Below, piece after piece: positions 27,287-39,200 of a stretch of DNA of 64,000 nucleotides (positions within the stretch are counted from its first letter, which is position 1; the number at the start of each line of letters is the position of its first letter). The position numbers were made by a program, and so were the translations under genes. A model generated the notes under the pieces. It searched no databases, was not told the origin of the DNA, and saw nothing but the letters and a program-made list of their open reading frames with translations. This stretch comes from Anas platyrhynchos (lineage: Eukaryota; Chordata; Aves; Anseriformes; Anatidae). Location of the stretch: positions 58,461,501-58,525,500 of the forward strand of contig NC_092589.1 in assembly GCF_047663525.1 (NCBI RefSeq). Direction: 5' to 3'.

Positions 27287-30200
27287 CACACACACACACA
27301 CACACACACCTTATTTAGGACTGCAAAACTGACACATTTTTGAATGTTAAAGCTGTTGGACTGCCCAACCATTTAAAGACCAAAACAAAACAAAAACATA
27401 CACCGAAGTATGTTTTCTCTGTGTCCTCTCATGTCTCTCTGCTCTTGCGTACATATCTGATAGAACAACCTAGCAACTTTCTATTTAAGTTTCCAATGAA
27501 GGATGAGAGAGAGTGAAGAATGGGGAGATGAGGAGAGGGTGCTGCCCTTTATGTCAGTGAGCAGCTGGAGTGCATGGAGCTCTGCCTGGGGATGGATGAG
27601 TATTTAAGAGTCACTTCCTCAAAGTCCAGGAGCAATGCATCCCAACAAAGAGGAAGTCAGGCAAAAATGCCAGAAGGCCTGCATGGATGAATAAGCACTT
27701 CCCAGACAAACTCAAACACAGAATGAAAGCAAGGACAGGTAGCCTGGGAGGAACACAGAGACACTGTCCAAGCAGCCAGGAATCACATTAGGAGAGCTAA
27801 AGCCATGACAGAATTAAGATCTGGCCAGCGACATCAAGGGCAACAAAAAAAGCTTTTGTAAGAATGTCAGTGATAAAAGGAAGCCTAGGGAAAATGTTCG
27901 CCCTCTCCAGAGGGAAACAGACGACCTGCTTGGTTACCTGGGATATGGAGGAGGCTGAGGTACTCAATGGCTTTTTTGCCTCAGTCTTCACCAGCAAGTG
28001 TGCTAGCCAGCCAAGGCACAGAATGCAAAGACAGGGATTAGAATGAAAAACCACCCACTACAGGAAAGGATCAGGTTCAAGACCAGCTAAAGAACCTGAA
28101 GGTGCACAAGTCCATTGGACATAATGAAATACATGTACATACAAAGATCCTGATGGAACTGGCAGATGAGGTTTCTAAGCCACTGTCCATCATATTTGAG
28201 AAGCTGTGGTAGTCTGGTGAAGTTTCCACTGACTGGAAGAGTGGAAACCTAACCCCCATTTTTCAAAAATAGAAAAAATGAAGACCTGGGGAACTACAGG
28301 CCAGTTAGTGTCACCTCTGTGCCCTGCAGGACCATGGAACAGATACTCTTGGAAACTATGCTAAGGCACATGGAAAATAAGGGGGTTACTGGTGACAGCC
28401 AGCATGACTTCACTAAGGGCAGATTGTGCCTGACAAAGTTGGCAGCCTTCTATGAGGGCCACAAAGATGATCAAGTGGCTAGAGCACCTCTCCTATGAAG
28501 ACAGACTGTGGTAGTTGGGGTTGTTCAGCCTGGAGAAGAGAGGGCTCCTGGCAGACCTTCTAATGGTCTTCCAGTGTCTAAAGGGGGCCTACAAGAAAGA
28601 TGGAGAGGGACTCTGTATCGGTACAGTGATAGGATAAAAGGTATTAGCTTTAAACTAAAGGAGGGCAAATTTACATTAGATATAAGGAAGAAATTCTTTA
28701 CTATGAGGGCAGAGAGGCACTGAAATTGGTTGTCCAGAGTGCAGTTACCTAAACTGTGGATGCCTCATTTTTGGAAGGCCAAGTTGGATGGCCTTCCCAA
28801 ACCATTCCATGATACTATGAACAACCATATAAAAGTCTACTCTGAGTCAAAATTCAGGAATGAGTAAATGCTATGAACAACTTAAATAACTGATGCAGAC
28901 ATATTAACAAAAATTGTATTTGTTATGTAGTTATGTGACAACACTAAAATTAAACTAATTACTGATACATACGCTTAAACTTATTTATCTATATGATCCT
29001 GTCATGTTAACATTTAAATTCAGAAACTACCACATGTAAATTTGAAATTATATTGGAAATAAATCCAAACAGAAAGATAAAGAGATCTTTATTTCAGGAA
29101 CTCAAATTAATTTGAGTTTACTGCAGATTAAAGTCTCATCTTACGTTCTTACTAGATCTAGATCTTACGTTCATACTTAGCCTTCAACTAAACTGATCTT
29201 TAAGTATGTATTTGATTGCAAGCTTCCTGGAACACGTTTCATGGCATAAAATCATAGAATATAATACATGCTCTACCTATATGAACACAGACATTCTACA
29301 GATTACTTATGTCATCTGAGCTAAGGTTAACTGTGCTCCACCTGTCACAGCAATGACATTTCTGTATTGCACAACCAAATACATAGAGACATTTACCACA
29401 CCTAGCCATCAAACCGTCTCACATTTACCAGCATCACAAGGGAGAACTCCTGCATCTTATTAGCTGGCAAAAGGTCAAAGCACACTTAAGTTAACTTAGC
29501 AAATTAAAAGAGTTTGTGGCAATCTTTAAGAACTTTCACAGTTCAGAATTTTTACATGTTCACCTCTTCACACACAGTAATAAGTTCAAAAGGAATACTG
29601 CATATCAAGAGACACACCTCTGATGACACAATCACTGAGGTAAGGGCAAAAGCTTTTCCTCCTTTCTCAAGAAAGTGGTGACCAAGATTATGACACGTAT
29701 GTAAACTATTGTTGACGCTTTCCATTCTTGGAAGTGTTCAAGGACAGGCTGGATGGAGCTTTCAGCAACCTGGTCTAGTAGAAGATGTCCCTGCCAACGG
29801 CAGGAGGGTTGGAATTTGATGATCTTTAAGGTCCCTTCCAACCCAAACCTTCATCATATAATTCTATTAAAATGCTGCTAAGTACATTTTGGTGCTCTAG
29901 TCAAAATTCTGTTTGGAGGTTGAAAAACTATTATCGATCTTTCGATTCATTATGCAGAAATAAAATGAAATAGTTGAAAAACTGAAAGAATACAGAATTT
30001 CTGACAAAAGCTGAATAGGATACAGAGGAAATAATATTCTTTTTGCCCCTACTGACAGTACTGAAATAAAAATAATATTTTTTAATATTTTGAATTTTTG
30101 CTTTTAAAATTAAGTGTATAAAGAGCAATGGACAAGTAAATACGAAGACACTAATCACTGAAGTTGTACTTACTGCATTTTGACCTAAATACCTTACCTT

Positions 30201-33200
30201 GTAGACAGTGACAAAGTGCTCAGTTGTTCTACTTTTTACATTTCCTACAAGACTACATTGTTTTCAAAACTACTACTTTTGCCAATTAAAGTGACAGAAG
30301 TCTTAAGTACCTTTCACTTTTATATGTAGTTTATCACACAAACATTACTTTTGGTAAGCATAAACAATAGTAACTAAAGATATGCTTTGATCTAGTATAG
30401 GAAATCCATTTACTGTCCTTATCCTATCTGACTTACAGCAAATAGGTAAATTCACTTCATTACTGAATTTTCAGCAGGAGTAAACAAAACATTTTTTCTA
30501 TGATAGTATCCTCAGTGAAATTTTAAACTAGTAATTAACGTTCAAAGAACTGTCCTTTATGTTTATGTTGACAAGTAATCTCAGTAGCAAAGAACTCCTG
30601 AGCAAGAAGCCAACTATTTATCACCTCCAAAACGTTTGCTGTGAAGGCCAAACACAAGTTAAGATTTTTTTTCTCTGTGTCTGAAAGAAAACAGAGAAAT
30701 TATTTACATTCCTTTAAATACAGCTATCTTGGTTTCTATAATACTGTAAAAGCAACAGAGTGCATTATTACTGTGATTGCTAAATCACAATTTTTTTCAC
30801 ATTTTAAAAATACAGCACGTGAATTTTTAAATGACTTGACATTTCATTTTACATCAAAATGATTTTGGAGCACTTTTCTTCAAGAACCTGAGTTGTAAAT
30901 GTTTAAAATGTCCTTAATGACCATAGTAATATTTCATAAAACTAAACAACTTGACTTATATTACCATATGCTTGGTAATATTTGATATTAGGTTTCTTCT
31001 GTGAGAAGCCAAGCCGCTAAAAATGTTGATATAAAAAGACAATGAAAACTATACATCGTAGCTGGAAAAATTTCCAAGACTTTAAAGCCTAAACAAAGTA
31101 TTTGGAGAACGCAGCCACTCTTGGAAATAACTGACCTATAATTGTCATCTCTATTCAATACTGTGATGAAGATCTGGAATACCCGCAAACACATCAATGA
31201 ATGAAATTACTTGGTCTCTTTAATCTATATTTACAATCTAAGTTTTTGTCTCCTTTACCCAAACCAAGCAGAAGGAAAGATTTTTAATGTGACTAACAAC
31301 GGGAGTATATGCAGAAAGTGAAGCACAAAAGAGGTAAAGACTACATCGTGCTTATGTCTAAATATTATTAATATTTTAAGTAGGGCTAAAGTCACTTGTA
31401 ATCTTTTACGCACAAAGACAGGACTGTTTAGCCAATTATTAACTAAAAGAGGGTTTGCTCTCAGTTTGCAGACAGGACATTTATCTTCAAAGTCATAAAG
31501 ACTTGGCAAGCAATCATTCTCAGAAAAATGTTTTGCCAAGACAACGACAAAATTTATGTCTTGATTTGTTGCCCTTAATCTTTGTTCAGTAAATACTAAG
31601 TGTGGGTGTGCTGGAAGGAATTATACAGTGAGCTTTACAGAAACTTCTCTGCTTTTATTTATGTCACGTAATACCACGTTATTTTTCCTTTGCTAATACA
31701 CAGCACAATTTCAGAGCGAGTATTTCGTCTTCAGTATGTGCCAGGCATTCATTCCTAATACACAGTAAGTTATTCCAGATTTATGTTTGGATAACAACTG
31801 AAACTCCCCCTGCTCCCATTTTAAACTAACTCTGTGCCAAGTAAAAATACTGGATAACCAAGGTTCTAGCCAGCAAGTATGCACAATACACCGATTCTGT
31901 CTTCTCAATTCTGTCCTACTTATCTATCTTGATTTTTCCTGGTCTACCAGGATCAAAAGATTACAGTTCTTTTCCCCTAACACGTATTTAATTCTCTTCC
32001 AGTACAGAAAAATAAATTAATAAGAACTGGAATACTTTTAATACTTTTCATTCACATGTTCCACAATTAACATTAAATGGTAACAAAGGTAACAAAAACA
32101 TTTCCATAACCTTCAGTCATATTTTGATTCTGATTAAGAACTGAAAGCTTTTTCACTCTGTAATTTATTATTCACTGATATTCTACACCTCCTTCTTCCC
32201 ACTGTCAATCAACCCACTGGCAGAAAAATGTTTGTTAACTGCTTGTAACAGGAAAACAATAGCTGGAATACAAATGCGGGGAGTACGGGGACACAAAAAC
32301 ATGAAAATTAGATTGTACTAAAATTACTGTATAAGTATTTTCCTAAAGAAATCTGCACAGGAAACAAATTATTCTTTCTTCCATGAACATTAACTTATCA
32401 TACTAATCACATAATTTTTGCATGCATATCATGAATATATGCTATTTCTACATGAAATGTTGGAGTGTCCTATACCACTTCTCCATTATATGATGCTGAA
32501 GGAAATTGGCACAAGACAAGAAACATATTAGGCTAGTAGCTCAAGAGCTGAAATTTTCCAGAGAATACAAATTATTTATAAATACTTTCAAGTAAAATTA
32601 GTTTAAGGAGAAATGCAACAGAAAAAAAAAAAAATTATTTCTGAGGAGAAAGGTCTGGTCTGGGATGAAGACAACACAAATTTCACTAAGAAACCCAAAA
32701 CAATAAAAGGCTTGACACCCTCTTCAGTTCAGATTCTTTTATAATATTCTAAATCCTATATAACAGAATTTCAAGGTTATGTTACATACGAGACAAACCT
32801 TGTCAGGTCAAAATAATCTCAAGCAAAATGTTTTAAGAAAGAAACTACTGAAAGTATGCAGTGAGTTACATTAAAATTCACCATTATTCCAAGAACAGCA
32901 ACTTGTAAACAAGGTAAATAATGAAAAAAACTGCAATTTCAAACAAGTGTGTTAATTGTTAAGGTCAGATGAGACAACCCAAGTAAGCTAACAGTTATCT
33001 GTTATCTATGCTAAGATATGACTCAGTATTCTATACTTCGTGCCATTCTTCACCACAGTTTAAAGACCACCTTTGCTCTCAAAAATTTGAATAAGTGATC
33101 TGTATGTGGAATCAACACATTTCTAAACTTTTGCACAATATTTAAACAATCTGTATTTTTAAAGCCTATCTAATATTCTAAAGCCTATTCTAATATTCTA

Positions 33201-36200
33201 ATACAGATAACAAAATTGAAATAGAACTACCTGAACTGTAGGATGTAGTAATTGAGCTCTCAAGAAGGCAAAAAAGAAGGCAGATACTCTTCACTTACGG
33301 ACAAGTTCATATGGATAAAACAGCTTGTAGCTATTAGAGAGCATTCGTGTGGAACGCCTTCTAGTTAAGTTTCAAGTGGAAGAAACCCATTTTGCGCTCT
33401 CAACTACTCTATGAGGTGAACCAAAGCACTCTAGGTGAGCACGACTCAGATGTTTCCTAACCTTAACTGCTAACAGCATCCTGCACTGCATTAGGAGAAT
33501 GCCAGCAGGTTGTGGGAAATTATCGCTCTTTCCTACTCAGGTCCAGTGAGACACACCTGGAGTGCTGCATCCAGTTCTGCGCTCCCCAGTAGAGGAGACA
33601 TGGGAAGGACCACAAAAATGACGAAGGACTAAGAGAATCTATCATACCAGAAGAGACTGTTTGAGCTGTGACTGTTTGGTGTTGATGCACGATAGTGCAT
33701 CAGAACGATGAGACAACCCAAGTAAGCTAACAGTATCTGTTATCTATGCTAAGATATGACTCAGTATTCTATACTTCGTGCCACGAAGGGAACGAAGACA
33801 AATCCAGACCCATCTCAGTTGTTCCCAATGACAGGACAACAGGGCAACAGGTGCAAAATGAAATATTAGAAATTTCACTTAAATATAAGAAAAAAACATC
33901 TACTGCAAGGGTGGTCAAACAATGGAACAGGTTGCTCCCAGAAGTTGTAGAGTCTCCATCCTCAGAGACATTCAAAACCTGCCTGGACACAGTCCTGACT
34001 AACCTAACTAGTGACCAGGAGATTACACTAAAGGATGTCCACAATTCTCTTCAACCTCAACGATTCTGCTATTCTGCAAATTGAAACGTTGACATTGATG
34101 CACTTCAGAAGTGCAGCAAATCTCAGGCAGTTCTTCATTCTACTTTCAGAGGTTCAAGTTGAACAGATCCACCAAAGGAATGTGAAATATTTGGTGGAAA
34201 AATGCATGTTAGTATATTCACACCGTACAACTGAACTTTAGGATTTTAAGATAAATACACACACCTCAGAAATTAAGTTTTAATCTCTGAAATGCACTTT
34301 TATATTTTCATTCCTCTCTCTGTCAGAGTAGTTGCTTTTAAAATATTACCTCTGTAATCAGAGCACATGCCAGAAACACTATATAGTAGTTAACATCTTT
34401 ACTATTTAGTTCTACATACAGCTTGTTCTGAGGTCTGTGGGTTTCATGTATTTATCTTTGTTATTCCCATCAGTTCTGCCTGTTCTTCTGTTTCTACAGA
34501 AAAACAGTGCACAGTGTTCTGAGTACACTTTTCCTACTGTCACAAAACAGTTTTCTGAGTATATTTTTCCTACTTACAAATCTCTGAAACAAATCAGAGC
34601 AAATAAACTAAGATTGAAGACAAAAAAAAAAAAAAAAAAAAAAGAAAGCAATGGAAAAAAAAGAGAAATACTTTAAGTTTATACTCATAGCACAATCAGA
34701 AAAATTCTCCAGTACACTATGGAGATCTACTTCTTAAATATCTGACTTGATCAATTAACTTCTAATGGGTAAAGAACTGAGTAAATCTATTCTTCAGTAC
34801 CTGATCTCTAATAATAGGTTTTAAGTACTTTGTACTATTAGTAGCAAGCAAAACTGCTTTATGGCAACATAAGATTATGGTAAATGTACTCTTACAAATG
34901 GATTATATAAAACTAGTACAGAAGTATTTAAACCAGAAAGCTACAGAATGTCACAGTTAAACCAAGTCAGTGAGTATACGCAGAGCCTCTCCAGTGAAAT
35001 ATAGCAAACATTAGTCAATTTCATTTCCATTTAATACTTATGAATTACATGCATCTTCCTAAATAATCATTCCAAATTAGGTCAAAATGCATCAAGACGA
35101 GTAAGAAGTTGAATAAAATAGAAGTTCAATATTGATTATTAGGGTTCTCTGCTTTGAGGAAAAATCATTAGACAAAATAGTGTTTAAGTTGTAAAATTAA
35201 AAGGTAATTTTATATTCCTAAAGTTCTGATTCAGGACATAAGTTCTACTTTGTCCTTCTCCCCCACAACATAAATTATAAAATTATAATTTATAATAAAA
35301 TTATAATTGGTTTGTACTGAGAACCTTGCTTCACTGATGTCTGATTAAACTTGAAAGTAAAAAGACTGACAAATTTAGCAGATGGGTATTTCCACTATGA
35401 GCTGAATGACTTCTGATTCAAGGGACTGTCAACTAGTTGTGGGAGAAAAAATCACCTCTTTTCTCTCCTGCTGTATCCCACAAAAACACAAATGACAACA
35501 CAAAAGTAAGATCCTTCTGAAATAATTATCTTGCACTTTTCTATTTGAAGAATTTAAGAATTATGGGAGATCTTCACATCTTCTTAAACAGATCCAGTCT
35601 ACTGATTTCACTTTAATGCTTTCTGATGCTTAGCTGACTATCAAAGACTTTCAGCAGCTACTAGAATCATATGATTTCATGCTGCATTTACTAGATATCC
35701 AAACACCACGTGGGTTTTAGGATGTCACTTTGAATACATATTTTTCTGGCAACTCACTAGCACTCTCTCAAAACATTTGAATTAAAACATCAAGGAGTAA
35801 CAGGTACAAAAGAATAAAATTAATAGCACTACCAACCATCTTTAAAAAGATGTACTACTGCAACACTACCGAAAGCTTGAAACAACAACTATTAAGGAAA
35901 AAAACTGCTTTTAAACATTAAAACAAAATTCTTTAGAAGACAGACCTACCTCGCAAACAATGCAATTTATCAAAAAGTAACTTCGCAATAAGTTACTATG
36001 CCTATAAGTTACTATACGTTACTGTATTACTATAATAAGTTACTGTGCCTATGGCACAATTTAGATTTCTTCAACTACTAAGCAGGCCAAAGATTTCTTA
36101 TCAAAGCCTGCCTCCTTGTGTTTGCAATACAACATTTCAAAGTAGCCAAAGAGTCAAGTTCATTTAAGTGGTTTTTTTTGTTGTTTTTTTTTTTTTTTTA

Positions 36201-39200
36201 AACACAAGAAAGTTACTTTATTGACCGCCAATCACTTCCTTTCCTTTGCTGGGCAACCTATGTAGCATTCTTTACTGGTATTCTCTTATACCTATTGAAA
36301 CAACTGCCCTTTACTGAACACAAAGTAACTACAGTAAGACTATAACAAAATTATATGAAATGTGGAGTAATATGGAACAATACAGATTTTAAAGGGAGGT
36401 AGTAGAGTATAACAGGCCTGAACATTTTATTAACTATAAAGCATCTCCTAATCTCTTTAAAAGGAGAATAGTGTCGGAAGATAGTCTTGTATGAATTTAA
36501 AAATAAGCATGGTATAATTATTTCTCTACAGTCTATGTTCTAAGAAGAACAATTTTTACAGCCAAGTAAATTTACAGTACATGCTGTCATAAACCAAATA
36601 TATTTTTATTGTTTCTACCAATAGTTGAAAGTTCTGTTCAGCTAATAACAGTAGCTATGACTAAAGAAAGTCATTATTTTCATACAACGTATAAAGCCGA
36701 TTTGATCATGTACCAATCTGAACACTAAAAACTGAGTGAAGGGCTTGTAAGGAATGTACAGAACCACAAGAAATAAAATCAGATCTCAATTTCTGTGGAT
36801 TTTCTAGCAAGCACCACAACAAATACCACTTGTCATGCTGCACAAGAGCACCAATGCTGTTCTGTAACATTTGATTTTTCATGTGGAAAAGTACGTGCTT
36901 CTTGAAAAACACAAACCATCCCTGCTGCAGCTATCTGTATTGTGTAAAACAGAGCTTAACATCCATCAAATTGCATTTTCTTTAAATTAACATAAACCAG
37001 CAACATCAAAATAAGTCCTGCTTTCTCCCCATGTTACTGCTATTTATTCCTTGCCTCTGTGCATGAGCACAGCTGTTTAAGTGGTAGCAAACTGGCCTGG
37101 CTGAAAATGCCTGCTGTTCCTGTTCACCATACAATTACACCAAGGTTTGCTTCTGAAGTATTTTTGGTGTGGGAATGTGAGACCAGAGACAAACTACAAT
37201 ATCTTCTTGAGGTGGCAGTACTGGTTTACACTAGCTTCAGGCTTCAGATGAACTACATCCAAAAAAAGTAAGAGAAGAAAATTTAAAATGGGATATGCAA
37301 ATGAAATGTGCAACTACCATTGAAATTCCAGACTTTAAGAACACACCCGTGCCACCAGTAGATGTTGAAGAGACAAAATATTAACGAGTAAGTGGTTCCC
37401 TCCGACAATTTTATTGCTAAGGCACAGGATGTAATATTTTAGGCTGCAAACACATCTTACCAGAATCCGTCTGTTTCTGGTATTCAAATTAGAATGTGTA
37501 ACAGCTCTTACTATCGGAAATATATAAGTGGAATTAAATTAAAATGCACATAAATCAAAATCCTAGCCAATATACGTCCATGTTCAAAGCAACAGTGCCA
37601 TGAAGATGTTACTATTAGGATGAAAACTTTTGGCTGTGGATGAACCACTTCTGGCAATACACCAAAGCTATAAACACCTTCCTGGCATCTCTGCACTGAC
37701 AGCTATTCCCATCATATTACCAAATGGCAGATATTCCCCCTCACACAGAGGTGTGCAAGCAGCCCTGTGACAGAACAGACAGCACTGTCCCATCTCGTGA
37801 CCACAGGCCCCCCCTGGCTGACTGCTGCACCACACCACCAGCCTGGTCCCATGACAGGCGTGTTTGCAGGCATACCTGTACAGACAAGGGCAGTGGAGGT
37901 GTGCCAATGTGTTTCAGCACATAGCAAGCTTTTCTCACACAATCCATTTCGCAAAGTATGTTATTGGAAATGCACAGAGTTCCTCTGAAGCGTATTTCAA
38001 AGCCTCAACAATGAGATGCTTTTAAGTGTTGTTTTTTTTTTTCTTTTTCTTTTCAGTAAAGCATCTATTAAGAAATATTGCTTTCTCTGAACACTAAATA
38101 GTATGTGTTCCTTTCAAAACATTACCTGAAAAACATCTTGAACATTCTTTGTATATCCAGTTCTACCTTTTTAGGAAAACCTTTCTTATTTATAATGTGG
38201 TAGAAATAGACATTTGGAACTTTACTTTTTTTTTTGACAACAGCCATATTTAATAATTAACGCTTTGGGACCCCATACAATTGTTCCAAAGCCACAATGT
38301 TTAAAATTAATGGTTCATAAACTTACTTCAGGTTCAAAGCCAGAATTAAAATAATGTGGCAGAGACCAGCCACAAGAACAGTTTAAAATAAAAATAACAG
38401 TTTAAAATAAAAATGAACATGTGTTGCCTTTTTTTAATAGCCAGACACTCTGATAAAAAAAAAAAGAACAAATAAAAACAAAACTGCAATGCATCTTGAC
38501 CTAGCTGCTGTTTCCTGTCACACAAAGAACAATTTGTCCTATGTTCTTCCAGTAAAAACATGGCAAATACTACTGAGAACATCCAGGGTTCTCATATGTG
38601 GCTATCTGGCTTCTCTAGTGGTACTTTTCTGCGTTAGTTGTGCAATTAATTAATTAATTAGCTGTGTAAATTAGCTGTTCCTGTATAACATGAAAATTAA
38701 ATCAGTCTTCTGACACATTTTTCAGAGCTTTCTAAAGCCTGAACTCTGTGAGTTCATCCTTTTAAAACTAAGACTGTTTATTACAAATCAAGCAATCAGT
38801 TCCACCTGTATTTTTTTTTTTTAATGTCTTGAACCCAGGCTATTGCCAAGTAAGCCCCCCAGATGATGTCCCAACTCAAAAATAGGAAAAAAAAAAAAAA
38901 AAAAGGCAAACAACATAAAGACACATTTCTAGTCAGTGCACTTTGTAACTCTTCATAATCTGTTTGTTTTAGGGATGGTCCAGGAGTGGTGGTGATCAAC
39001 CGTGATGCTAATTGAGGCTGACTAACAGGCTGCCATTTCCTAACTGGCAGCAGGAAGCTTTTAGAAAGGGTGACAGATCAGAACCAGGGGAGTAGACGGG
39101 TTTGTCTGAAAGACACATTGCTTCGTGCATTTCAAGGAAACACAAACAAATGAAACAAACAAGAAGAATCAAAGCAGCCTGAAGAAGCCGCAACACGAGC

